A stretch of 64,000 bases of DNA from NCBI GenBank assembly GCA_033296885.1, contig MU863988.1, forward strand, positions 1 to 64,000. The letters run 5' to 3'. Position 1 is the first letter of the stretch. Every line of letters begins with the position of its first letter. Under the pieces are notes generated by a model. It did no database searches. It had not been told where the DNA came from and was given only the letters and a program-made list of their open reading frames with translations. Positions 1-12,700 of this stretch are shown here, in pieces. Both the position numbers and the translations under genes were made by a program. The stretch is from Triangularia verruculosa (Eukaryota; Ascomycota; Sordariomycetes; Sordariales; Podosporaceae).

Positions 1-579
1 TTTGGTGGTTGGAATTGGTGGTGATGTAGGTGGTGGTGGTGAAGCAGGGGTCGAAACCGGTTTTTGCAGTACCAATTTTTTTGTCCACCGCGTGCCCCCC
101 TTCGTTCTCGTCAGTGACCCACACGCCAAGTTTCAAAGACATCTCCATTGCGGGGAAGACAGACGTTAAGTCTCTCAAACCGTTGGGAAAATGTGTTTTA
201 TGTGTTGGTATCGTTGTCCTCATGATGGGTCACGTTTGCGAATGGCTTTAACCGCCAGCATAACAGCATCATTAACTATCGTCGCCCGCGAGCTCGATTC
301 CCTTGTCTTTGTAAAGTCTTATATGTCTTCTAAAAACCGAAAAAAAGGAAAACCAGAAACCGACCGAATTCCCAAAAACCGCTCCTGTCTTTGAACCGCC
401 TGCCCAAACATAACACGCATCACAAGAAATGTGTGTGTTGATCATCAATGATAGAAAACAAAATGTACAACATCTACAATGAAAAAGCCCATGCACCCAT
501 GCTTTGATAGAGAAACCCTATTTTCCTGTCCGTTTCCTTTTCGTGTAAACATCACATCCGCCCATTAATTTATAGCCAC
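1..579. other. 3' flank of FAS1, no supported gene
   Basis: This stretch lies downstream of the FAS1 stop codon and probably contains its 3' untranslated region. It opens with a short GGT-rich stretch (about 4-40). Only short reading frames are present, none with a recognisable domain or a splice pattern joining them. I see no RNA gene. Confidence 0.5.
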
Positions 580-3500
580 TTAGGCCTCGCCCTGGAGCGC
601 CGCAGCACCATCCTCAGAGTACTTCTCCCAGTTGGCCAGAATGTGGCCGATCCTGGGCGAGTTGGTCAAGCGGTACACATCCTCAAAGTACTCCTTGGTC
701 AACTCAAACGGCTTGGCCGTCACGTTGGGAATGTACTTGCCAATAAGCTTGGCGGGGTCGATGGTGGTTTGCTTGATCTTCTTGAGCAAGAAACTCCGGA
801 AGGGCTTGACACCAGAACGCAAGAAGGTCGAGTGGAAGGGCACATCGATACCCTTCAGGGGGATGGTGGCGAACCCACGCTCGAGCTCAAGAGGCTTGGG
901 CTTGGCCTCGGTCTCCTTAGCGCACGCTTGGATGATCTCGACCAACTTCTCCTTGACCATCTCAGGCTGGAAGTCCTTGCGCATCTGCTCAATATCGATC
1001 TTCATGTGCTTGAGATAGTTGGTGACGCCAGCAAGGGTGTCGAGAGCCCGGAGGTCACCGGCGCAAACATACTGCATGTTGGCGATGTTGAAGTTGACAA
1101 TCTCCAGGAGCCAGCCAGTGCTCTCAGTGATGTTGCTAACAACGAACCGGAGCGCCTCCTCGTTGAATGTCTTGCTGATGCGGCTGGGGTTGACGGCGCA
1201 CATGCTGTAGTTGGAGCGGCCCTGCTCGTCACGCTCGACGGCGACCTGCATGGTCAAACCACGATAGAACACGACGGAGACCAAAGACTCGATGGGCATG
1301 ACATCAGCCAGAGCAGCCAGGGCAGAGTACTCGCCAAGAGAGTGACCAGCGAAGGTGCTATCCCTGGGCACCAGACCCTTGGCCTTCATGTCCTCAAAAC
1401 TGGCCTTCTCCATCAATGTCAAGGCAGGCTGTGTGAACTGGGTAGCGGAAAGAAGACCCGTTGGCGAGCGGTAGGTGTAAGAAGTAGTCTTCTCGTCAAT
1501 CTCCTTGAAGATACGCTCGGATCTGACGGAACCATCGGCCGCGACCGTTTCGAAAGTCATGGCCATGTAGTTTTGACGGATCGCCTTACCACGGGGACCG
1601 CCGAAGTGGATCGTGAGCTCCTTGGGGTTGTTCTTGACAATGTTGGAGATGGCAAAACCTGGGTCAAGTCAGTAAGCTGCAGAAATGATGGGCCGCAGAG
1701 GCAGAGGTGAAACTTACCATAAGTATCCAAGAGGTAGTTGTCGGCACGGTCCCAAACGTCCCTGGCAACAGGACTGCTGTTGTACAAGTCCATACCCATA
1801 CCCTGCTCCTGAGAACCTTGACCGGTGAAGACATAAGCCGTCACAGGTTGCTCAATCTCTGCTTCACCGAGAAGAACCTTCTCCTCTGTCTCCTTGTTGC
1901 TAGCCTCGACCTTGATGATCTTGCGACCAGCGACCATACCGACATGCTGCAACTTGACATTGATATCATCATGAGGAAGAACCATACCGGTAAGAGAAGC
2001 GTGGAAGCTACGGACGCGACCAATCTTGTTCTCGGCGGCCCAAGTCTCCACCAAACTGCGGACGGCAGCACTGGAGTACATGCCGTGAGTAATGGTGCCA
2101 GGCAGGTTGGCATAGGCAGCAAATACGCGAGAAACGTGAATAGGGTTGTAATCACCCGAAACACGGGCATAGGTCTCGTTCGAAGCAGGCGCGCGGAGCT
2201 GGAGAGGAGTCTTGCCACTGAGGGGAATGGGGTTCTCAAAGTTGATGGGCTGCTCAATGGAAGATCCGTTGCGCTGGAGGTAGTCAATGACCGGGTTACC
2301 ATGCGACTCACCCGCCTCGTAGTCAACGGTAGCAACTTGAATGATCTCCTTGGTGGGAAGCTCAACCAGGACTTGGCCGCGGGTCTCAACGTGGCTGAAG
2401 ACATTTCTGTTCTTGAATCTGACCAAGCTTTGCAGACGGAAGATCAAGGTCTGACCAAGCAGCTCGATATCAGGGCTAGCATCATCGAGGATGAACCATT
2501 GCTTGGAGCGCAGGACGGCGACATCCTTGGTGCTGGCCAGGTGAACCTGCATGGGCGTCTCGACCTTGCGCTGGAACGTGTTCTCGAAGTCGTTGTAGAC
2601 GCCGCGGTAGAGGAACTGAGAGGTGACCTCCATGACAGCCTCGCCGTCACGAGTGATGGTGCCGCACACCTCGACCATCTTTCCAGACTCTTGGTTGATG
2701 ACGGCATTGACCTGGGCAGTGGTATGGACCTCATCACCCTTCTTCAGAGGCTCAGCACCTGGCATCATGCGGAAGGCATTGGACAGATGGACGAGCTTGA
2801 GGAGATCGCCGTCAATGGTACGAGGGAAGATGGGCTTGGTGATAGCCTTCCAGCCAACAACAATGGCAAAGTCCATGGGAGCATACATGATCTTCTCCGG
2901 TCTGTCAACAAAAGCCTCGCCAGTGTTTCCAACAGCGTGGACAAAGTCGTTAATGGCTTCGCTAGTGATGACAGTCTTGCCACCGTCGAACTTGCTGGTA
3001 ACAGGAGCGTCGAGATCAAACTTCTCATCACCAAACCACGCACGCCAGTAGAATTCCTTGATGTGCTCATTGCGGCCGTCCATGATCTCGTGGATAGGGG
3101 CATATCCGGCTTCGGGGCGATACTTGAAGCGGAGCGGCAACGAAACCGGCTTACCAAGGGCAGTGGTGTCCTTGACCAAGTTGACAACGATCTCATCCTT
3201 GCCGGCAAGCTTGACCTCGATCACCTCAACATACCGGTTATGGCGCGGCTGTTCCTTGACCACAATGACGGTCTTGGCAGGGTCATCAGGATTGGTAATC
3301 TCAACAAACAAGCCTCTGGCCGGAGCAAAGATATTCTTCATGGGGTTGGTCTGGTACTTTTGCCCCTGGACAATGACCTCGGACCGAAGAAGGGCATATC
3401 TCCAGTTACGCTCAGTGCCAGCAAGCATGTTGATCCAGGACTCGACGTCGGGAAGCTCTGTGGCTGGGGATGAGTTCAAGCGGTAAGTGTGCTTGTTGGC

Positions 3501-6500
3501 ATCAACAGCGATGGTGAGGCCATCAATGTCAAGGGGGATCGGCTTGTCAATGAGATCGCCACCGAAGAACTCCACAGTAGGGATCTTGGAAGCGTCACCG
3601 CCATAGAGGTCCTTGGTAAGACCCTCGATATGGCCCTCGTGGATGTTATCAAGAATCTCCTTGATGGGCTCGTCGACCTTGGTGGCATGCTTGGCCGCCA
3701 TGGGGCCTTGGAGAATGCAAGTTCTGCCGACATCCTTACCAATCACAGCGCCAAGGTCCTCAGACTGCCACAGGGAATCCTTCTTGAAGAAGAATTCAAA
3801 GTCGGCATCGAGGGTGGGAACGAATGTGACGGGCTTCTGGCCACGACGCTTGCACAGGAGCAAGAAATGCTGAACATCTTGAGCGTTGATGAGCTGCGTC
3901 TCGGCATCAGGGTAGTGCGAGAGGATGCGCTCGACAGCAGAGAAGGGCTCATCAAGATCGGCATAGCTCTGCAGGTGAGAAGGTTGACCAGCAGAAGTGG
4001 TGAATCGCTCCTCAAGACGGTGAATGAAGTCGCCCGTGAGCTTGGCAAATGACGGATCGATCCAACGCTTCTCATCCTCCACATAGAGGAGAGCAACCAT
4101 GCGGCGCACAACCTCACCATATGTCATGTCCTCGAGATCCACAGCAGTGCCATCCTTCTTTTGACCGAACCAGACCTTGTGGAAGTCCTCGTTGAGCTTC
4201 TTGATGATATAATTCTTCTGCTTCTTGAGCTCCACCAGACGCTTCTCCTTGGGGAGGCTGAAAATCTTCTGATCCATTTCGGCCCAGAAGAGAACACCAC
4301 GGGTGGCAAGCTTGTGGATGGGCTCACCCATCTCAGACATGACGGTGATGACACCGCCAGCTGGTCCCTTGTACGTGTTTTCCCAAGCAGCGTCGTCAAG
4401 GCCTGGGGCATCAACAATGGCTTGCTTGGCAGCCTTGCTAGTGTGCGCTTCCTTGGCAACCATCATGCGGCTGCCGAACATGCAGCCATCATACGGCATG
4501 GGAGGATAGCCGTACTTGGTGGACCATTGGCCGGTGAGGTAGGGGTAGGTATCGTCGGCGCCACCGAAACCGCTACCAGCAACGAGGATGAGGTTCTCCT
4601 GACGGCGGATACGGCCATACATGGTGAGGATGGGAGAGTGGAAATCTTCATACGAGTGATGACCACCACCTCTGCCACCCGTCCACTGCAGAATGACAGG
4701 GAAGTTAGGGTTGGCCTTGGCGATGTTAATAACAGCCTGGATGGCCTCAGTGGAGCCGGGCTTGAACGAGATGTGCTTCAAGCCAAGGGTCTCAATGTAC
4801 TCCTGGGCGACCTCGATGGAGGGAACACCGGCACCGATGGTCAGTCCCTCGATGGGGACACCCTCGGACCTGAGTCTGCCAAGGAGGGGGATCTGCCAGC
4901 CCATGGCGCGCGGGTTGACATAAATGAGGTTGACGGTAATACCGCGGCCGGCAGGAATGGCGTTTTCGATCTTTTGAATGGCAGCAGTCATCGTCTTGGC
5001 ATTGTAGTAACCACCACCAGCCAACTCGATTTGGTAGCCAGCGTTCATGGTGGCGGCCACAAAATCCCAAGGAACGGTGGTGGGTGTCATACCGGCAACA
5101 AGAAGTGGTGGGAGACCAAGCAATCTGCTCATCTTGGTGCTGACATAGGTCCGCCCGTTGGAGGTCTTGACGAGCTGAGGCCCATACGCCTTCACCCAGT
5201 CAACAGCGTACTTGACAGCATGCTCCTCATCACGGTCAAAAAGCTCAGACTTGTAGCCCACTTCGGGGACCGTGCCGCTGACGGTGCCCGCCAAGATGAC
5301 GCGCACACCAGTACCGTCCTTGCTTCTGCTGGTGAGGACACCAAGGCCAGAGATGCCGCCCGGACCAAAGTCCAGGATGTGAGTGGCCTGAGGGAAAACG
5401 GTAGCCTTCTCCCAGTTGACAACCTCGCTTGTGATCATGCGAACCAAAGCCGGCACAATATTGCCCTTGACGACATCACGAATGTCCTTTCCAGTGTTGG
5501 TATCATACACAGCCGAGCCGAGGCTCGAGGCATCGATCTTGATGGCCTTGAGATCCTCGTCGATCAAGCTCGTGGCGTCTTCCAAGTACTTGCTGTGGAA
5601 AGGAGCCGTGATGGGCAAGAAGCGGTTGACAAAGCGAACCTTCCTTTGGGTGTGGGGAATCTTGGCCTGGTCGATGCCTGTGGCGGCCTTGACCTTTCTG
5701 AGCTGAGCGTTCAGACCACAGAGGGACTTTGGAGGACCGGCAACAACCACATTTCGGGGACTGTTGATCAGAGCGATGGAGATGTGCTGATCATCCGGCA
5801 GATACTGGTTTGTCTGATCAATGTGCTTTTGGACCTCGGTCTGAGGAAGATCGCGAACACTAAGCATGGGAGTGGGGACACCCTCACCGTTATCAACGGC
5901 GTCCTGAAGCAGGGTGGGCGTCATGGAAGTCTTGGGGAAAGCCTGCTGACTGCGCGCACCAATCCAGAAGAGGATGGTCAGCGCAGACTTGGAGAGCTCC
6001 TCAAATGACTCCCACGAGTCGCAAGCCGCGGTAATGGCCGCCAAGACGATACCTTGGGAGTGACCAGTGGCGCCAGTTACTCTCTCCCGAAGAATACCGG
6101 GATGAAGACCGAGAACCTTGCAGGTGACGGCATAGTGCGCCAACTGTACAAGACCAATCAACGGGAAACTGACCGGGGCCGAGACCATGTAATCCAGATC
6201 TGGTGTTGATTCAGGGTGGTGAAGCCAGTGAGTGATGTCCAGGCCCTTGCTGTATAACTTCTCGGCACCAGGGTGGCTGGAAAGCGTTTGGAGGAGCTCG
6301 GCCGCATTAGAAATAAGCCCGCCGATGAAAGATGGGTAGGTGGTGTGCAGCTCCCTGAGCTCATCGAAGTACTCCTCAATGTTGCCCTGGCCGCCATAGA
6401 TGTTGTAGATCCGGGCAGTGTCTTCATCAGCAGCACGGAACAGAGCAGACTGGTGGGTCTTCATGGCCCTGTTTGTTGCTGATCTGGCCGCAAAGTAGCT

Positions 6501-6914
6501 GCGGATCACCTCCAGCTTCTTAGCGTCAATGCCCTCGAGGTTCGCAACAAGTGCGTGGACATCGTTACCCCGGAGGAACGCTCTCTCAAACTCGTTAAGA
6601 ATGAGCTTGAGCACCTCCTCATACGACCCCTGAGCATCATCCTCGCCTTCAGCAACCTCGTTGGCAATGAAGCCCATGAATCTAGCCACCAGCTCTGGGA
6701 TCGAAGATGGCTCGTCGTCCAGAGCCAAATCGTCGGTTGGGGCAGGTAAGCTCGCAGCGAAGCGGGTCTTTAACTCGGAGGCATGGTAATGGAGGCCGGT
6801 GGGTATCAAAAAGGTCGTCTCGAGAGAGCCGTGGGAAACTGTGAGCGGACGAAGCGAAGCCGACGACCTGGGCGTGACGGCGCCCGTCTGAGGGCCGGTC
6901 CCGGAACCGTACAT
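580..6914 (-). CDS. FAS1: fatty acid synthase subunit beta (FAS1)
   Basis: Beta chain of the cytosolic type I fungal fatty acid synthase (alpha6-beta6), which makes long-chain acyl-CoA from acetyl-CoA and malonyl-CoA. Two exons, 6914-1718 and 1658-580, are joined across a 59-base intron (1659-1717, GTAAGT...CCAG) and give about 2091 residues, the usual length. Visible in order: acetyl transferase with GHSQG near residue 285; the enoyl reductase region (about 570-850); a double hot-dog dehydratase with the YNPIH...THGM signature near 1590; and the malonyl/palmitoyl transferase with GHSLGE near 1836. I chose the ATG at 6914 because MYGSGTGPQ is a typical start and the frame upstream of it does not look coding. 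FAS2 lies divergently next door. Long antisense frames inside this gene are shadows of its codon bias. Confidence 0.98.
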
Positions 6915-9784
6915 TATGAAAGATTTAAGGGTATCGTATCTAATAAAGAAGTGGACTTGATCGTCTCTTTTCAACTCCCTGGGTCATGTTAGCCGTGTCT
7001 ATTGCAAGTCAATGGTCCAGGCCCGCCCTCGTCGGTTCTGGCGGTGAGCTGGACCATCAGACACAAGAAGAGAATGGCATACCAGCACAACGACTTGGAA
7101 GAGTTCAAAAATGAAACTGCCTGCAATGATTCGCTTTTCTACGCCGGAACCGCGAACGCAATGCTACACTAGACGGTGAGCACACGAACAACTACCACTC
7201 AAGCAAGGAGAGCATAAGTTGCAAGATGGGAAGCAAACTTACAAGGACAGGTGAGAGACAGGAAGGAAGGAGGGACTGGAATCCAGAGATAGAACCTGCC
7301 CTTGAATCGTTCGTTCGTTCGTTCGTTTTCTTCTCAGGCCCGAGGGAAAGCGGGTGGGAAGTATATTATCAGGCCAGGGAGGAGGGGCGGAGAGGGATGG
7401 CGGGGGAGGGCGGTGGCGGGGGGAAGAACAGGTTCAATCTCAGGAAAAGGAGCGGACGGAAAGGAAGGAGGACGAGCACCGAAGCAAAGCAAGCAGCAGT
7501 CAGCAGCAGTTTAGAAGCCCCTCGTGGTTCCCGGATCGGGTGGAGATGTGGATGCGGTCCCCTCCACTGGCGTCGACCTTGGGGATGGCAACGCGTAAAA
7601 AGGCCCAACGCAATTCGGCTGGCTCCCTGCGAATCCACGGCTGGCGGCTGCTTCGTCGCTCGCCAAAAAAAAAATTGGGATCTTGTTGGGGATGGCACGA
7701 CACATCCGCACAGAAGATCACCCCCCTGTCGACAGGACCCCTCGTGTGTGCACTGTCTGGCACAGTGTACTTGTGGCAAGACTTATGCTCCCGCTTAATG
7801 CGCTGTACCCTGCCGAGCCCACGATCCGGCCAACCCGCGAACAGAGGGTTCCACAGCGGCAACCCCACTTGGTCCACCTGTCACAGCGAGAACCCCAAAA
7901 CTCCACTCCCGTCCATCATGTATCGATACCTCCATCCGAACGTCCCGACGTATCCCGCGATCCACCGGCCCCCAGCAAACTTCAGCCCAAACAGATCACT
8001 GCCCTCGATAGCGGGATGATAGGATGGACGCGGCGAGGGGTCCTTTTGCCATGCATCCATTCTTCCGGAAGGCCTGGTTCTGACTTTGTGTAGCGCCAAG
8101 AGGCTTCAATTCGGGGAATATGATTCCATCATTGGGCATTGCTCCAGATGCTTATCCCGAGCACGCCGACGTACCTGCGTTTTATCCCGTTGTGCCCGTA
8201 GATCCGTGACTCCGTGCTTCTCCAGATTCCTGAGATCCTGAGATTCAGCCTCCCATCCTGCTCCACCATGGAGGCGCCAGTCGAGGTCTACGATGAGCCG
8301 CTACTGCCGGTCTGGAATCTTCAGAGATGACAATCCCTCGCCGCAAGTGTGCTGTATCACTCAGTTCATGTCTTGGACTGTAGTCAGACGGATCAACTGG
8401 ACATCTGGCACATAATCCTGCATCCGCATGCTAATCAAAGGCCGTGTCTTGCTCAGCCTTTGGCTGTACGGGTTTAAGAACAAGTCCCGGTTCCGTTGCC
8501 GAGTAGGAATTCCTCAGCTTTAGTAGATGCGTACTATCATGACATGAGGTGAGAATACCTGAACCTATGTGAATCCAAATGTGGAAACTCTTGTTGGAGC
8601 CCAAGGGCCGAGTATGAACGGAACGCCAGGAGACAAGCTCGACCGCTCTCTTCTGTTCGGGCAGTCCCATGGCCAACCACGACACCCCGAATGCGGGCCG
8701 ATGGCAACTTAAAAGAGTAGCCCACGTGGTTATTGTCGAAAGGTTCAAGGGAGGAGGATGATCTGGTCAGACAGCTTTCTTCGGTCGCCCACCATGGCCA
8801 TATCTGGTATCAACTTCAGATCTACAGGGACAGATGTGCCGGCGACAGAGGTACCATGCGGCACTGCTGTACAACTGCAAGATTGGTGAGTATGTAGGTA
8901 AGTGAGGTATGTCAGCAAGGGTCCAAATAAACAATAAACAAGCCTTTGATGGCTCAAAATGCCCTGGCATGGCAGCTACCTAAGCACACACGGCTGAGGG
9001 CCATCCGGATCTCCGGGATCATGACGCCATGCAGCGATGAGGCTCAAGGTTCAAACGGTCCGACAGGCATGTCCGAGGTGTCCAGGACGCGGAGCACTGT
9101 CGTCAAGTCTCGAGGCCTTGTCCTTTTGTTGCTCTGCTGCTGGACAAGATTGGGCTGCGGTGACACTCCAAGGGGCGGTGACGGCTCACAAGCGGAGGTA
9201 TCGAGACTTCCGTGTACCACTGCCCCGAGCACTGTGGGGTAGCTAGTCGGAGGCGCGCTAGGCTGATTCAGGCTAGCGCGAGAGTTTGGTTGAGAAGCAG
9301 CCTGCGAGGTGCGCCAGCGGGCAATGGGGGGCACTCCCTTTAGCAGGGGTCTGCCGAGCCCAAATTCATTCAACAGTTGCAGCTTGAAGACGCGGTAGCT
9401 CCCAATTTTTTATCCATTGCCCCCGGCCTCACGACTATCTTGTCATTCCAGTTGCCCCCCTCGGCCAAAAACTCTGGGTTCCGCATCCCCGAAAGCCCCT
9501 TGCGTGGAAACGAGCCGGGTCCGTCTTAATCTTCATCCCTCTTCTTCTCAGGCACGCCCTCGCCTGTTCGTCCAGTCTTTTTTTCCGCCCCTCCTCCTCC
9601 CCTCCCTCCTCCAGCTCGGCGACGGCATCGACCCCCCACAACTAATCTACACCAATCCAATTCTCTCCCCCCGGGTCTCGCTGGGAACGGTTCATGATCA
9701 CCGCTTGTTCATAGAAGATACCCAAACCATATTCTCTTTCTGCCTCTTCTTTTCTTCACATTACGTTCCAGCAGCCCCTCCAAG
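6915..9784. promoter_or_regulatory. shared intergenic region between FAS1 and FAS2
   Basis: 2870 bases separate the start codons of the two divergent synthase genes, so it must hold both promoters and both 5' leaders. The part just before FAS2 (about 9420-9784) is rich in pyrimidine tracts, as expected of a fungal leader. Several short frames (for example around 7226-8090 and 8945-9246) have low-complexity composition and no domain, so I do not call them genes. A (CGTT)5 tract lies at 7308-7327 and an A10 tract near 7664. I cannot assign specific transcription factor sites. Confidence 0.8.
7308..7327. repeat. (CGTT)5 microsatellite
   Basis: Five perfect copies of CGTT lie in the FAS1-side half of the shared FAS intergenic region, about 0.4 kb upstream of the FAS1 start. 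It could vary in length between strains. No function can be read from it. Confidence 0.85.
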
Positions 9785-12700
9785 ATGCGTCCCGAAGTTG
9801 AGCAGGAGCTCGCCCACACGCTCCTTATCGAGCTTCTCGCCTACCAGTTTGCTTCTCCCGTCAGATGGATTGAGACACAAGATGTGTTTCTTGCAGAGAA
9901 GATCGCCGAGCGCATCGTGGAAATCGGTCCCGCAGATACCCTTGGTGTGATGGCCAAGAGGACACTCGCCTCCAAATACGAAGCTTACGATGCCGCAAAG
10001 TCTGTTCAAAGACAGATTCTCTGCTATAACAAGGACGCAAAGGAGATCTACTACGATGTCGACCCGATCGAGGAGGAACCTGAGCCGGTAGCTGCCGCGC
10101 CAGGCTCATCCAGTGCTCCCGCTGCGGCTGCGGCGGCCCCAGCTGCTGCTGTTGCGGCTGCCCCTCCACCGCCGAGTGCTGGCCCTGCTGCCTCGGTACC
10201 CGATGCGCCGGTGCCGGCCGTCGACATTGTGAAGGCTTTGGTTGCCCAGAAGCTCAAGAAGGGCGTGGCCGACATCCCATTGGGCAAGGCCATCAAGGAC
10301 CTGGTTGGCGGTAAGTTCCGGAACACTTGAAGCTAGGAGCCCCCTATTTTCTGCCGAATTCTGCTGACAATGAGAAACACAGGTAAATCCACACTTCAGA
10401 ATGAAATCGTCGGTGACCTCGGGAAGGAGTTTGGCTCGACACCCGAAAAGCCCGAGGACACACCGCTGGATGAACTTGGTGCTGCGTTGCAGGCCACTTT
10501 CGATGGCAACCTCGGCAAGACCACCCAGGGTCTTATCGCTCGTCTGATTTCTTCGAAAATGCCTGGTGGATTCAATATTACGACGGCGAGGAAGTACCTC
10601 GAGACGAGGTGGGGTTTGGGCTCCGGACGCCAAGACGGAGTCCTTCTGCTTGCCATCACTATGGAGCCAGCCGCGCGTTTGGGGTCTGAGGCGGATGCCA
10701 AGGCTTTCCTCGACGACATATCCCAGAAGTACGCTGCCAGCGCTGGCATCAGCCTGTCCACCGCTGCGGCTGCTGGCCCGGCCGGCGGTTCTGGCGGCGG
10801 CATGATGATGGATCCGGCGGCGCTCGAGGCGCTCACAAGCGACCAAAAGGCCTTCTTCAAGCAGCAACTGGAGCTCACTGCGAGATATCTCAAGGTGGAT
10901 ATCCGTGCTGGAGACAAGGCGTTTCAGGCGTCTCAGGAGTCCTCCAAGGTTCTGCAGGCGCAGATTGACCTCTGGATGGCCGAGCATGGTGATTTCTATG
11001 CTTCTGGTATCGAGCCAGTCTTCACCCCGCTCAAGGCTCGCGTCTACGACTCCTCGTGGAACTGGGCTCGTCAAGATGCTTTTAGCATGTACTACGACAT
11101 CATCTTCGGTCGGTTGCAGGCCGTGGATCGTGAAATTGTTGGCAAAAGTATCCGGATTATGAACCGTTCCAACCCAGCCCTCCTCGAGTTCATGCAATAC
11201 CACATCGATAACTGCCCAACGGAGCGGGGAGAAACCTATCAGCTTGCCAAGGAGCTCGGTGCTATGCTGATCGAGAACTGCAAGGAGGTGCTCACTGCGG
11301 ACCCCGTGTACAAGGATGTTGCAGTCCCAACTGGGCCACGCACCACCGTTGATGCTCGAGGAAACATGAAGTACGAGGAGGTTCCTCGTGCCAGCTGCAG
11401 GAAGCTTGAGCATTATGTGCAGCAGATGGCTGAGGGTGGCAAGATCTCCGAGTACGGAAGCAGAACCAAGGTGCAGAATGACTTGTCCAAGATTTACAAG
11501 TTGATCAAGCAGCAGCACAAGCTGCCCAAGACCTCGCAACTCGAGATCAAGAGCTTGTATAGTGATATCATCCGCTCTCTGGGTATGAACGAGAGCCAGA
11601 TCATCCCCAAGGAGAATGGCAAGGGCAGCAGTGCTGGATCTGGGCTCATCAAGAAGTCTAAGCCCAAGGGCAAGACTGAGACCATTCCTTTCCTGCACCT
11701 CCGCAAGAAGACTCAGCATGGCTGGGACTACAGCAAGAAGCTCACCAGCCTGTACCTTGACTGCTTGGAGGAAGCCGCCAAGGATGGTGTCACATTCGCT
11801 GGAAAGTATGTGCTCATGACTGGTGCTGGTGCTGGATCCATTGGTGCCGAGGTCCTTCAGGGTCTGATCACCGGTGGTGCCAAGGTCGTTGTCACCACCA
11901 GTCGCTTCTCCCGTGAGGTGACCGAGTATTACCAATCCATGTATGCTCGTTATGGCTCGCGCGGTTCTCAGCTCGTGGTCGTTCCTTTCAACCAGGGCAG
12001 CGTCCAGGATGTCAATGCTCTTGTCGAGTACATCTACGATCCCAAGACTGGTCTCGGCTGGGATCTCGACTTCATTGTCCCTTTCGCCGCCATCTCGGAG
12101 CAGGGTCGTCAGATCGATGGCATTGACTCCAAGTCCGAGCTTGCCCATCGTATCATGCTTACGAACCTCATCCGTCTTCTCGGCAACGTCAAGGCCCAGA
12201 AGGCGTCTCGCGGTTTCGAGACCCGCCCCGCCCAAGTCATCCTTCCCCTTTCTCCCAACCATGGCACATTCGGCAGCGATGGTCTCTACTCGGAGTCCAA
12301 GCTCGGCCTCGAGACTCTTTTCAACAGGTGGCACGCTGAGGACTGGGCCAACTACCTCACCATTTGCGGCGCCATCATTGGCTGGACTCGTGGTACTGGC
12401 CTCATGGCTGGCAATAACATGGTGGCCGAAGCCGTTGAGAACTTCGGTGTCCGTACCTTCTCGCAGCAAGAGATGGCCTTCAACCTGCTCGGCCTCATGT
12501 CTCCCACGGTTGTCGACCTGTGCCAGAATGAGCCAGTGTTCGCCGATCTGAACGGCGGTCTCCAGTTCATCCCCAACCTGAACGAGGTCATGACCAAGGA
12601 ACGCAAGTCTATCACCGAGACTAGTGAGATCCGTCGCGCTGTCACCAAGGAGACCTCTGTTGAGAACAAGATCGTCAATGGTGAAGACTCCGAGGTTCTC

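Noticed and set aside
1707..6008. Long frames antisense to FAS1 (588 and 615 codons)
   Set aside because: They mirror the biased codon use of FAS1, carry no domain, and the FAS1 reading is certain.
7226..8093. Several plus and minus frames in the FAS intergenic region
   Set aside because: Low-complexity Arg/Gly/Pro composition, overlapping on both strands, no domains; more likely promoter and leader.
9417..9950. 177-codon frame overlapping the FAS2 start
   Set aside because: It is in a different frame from FAS2, pyrimidine-rich, and reflects the leader sequence.
10106..12469. 787-codon frame antisense to FAS2
   Set aside because: Open only because FAS2 avoids codons whose complement is a stop; composition is Leu/Gly/Asp-rich shadow sequence with no domain.
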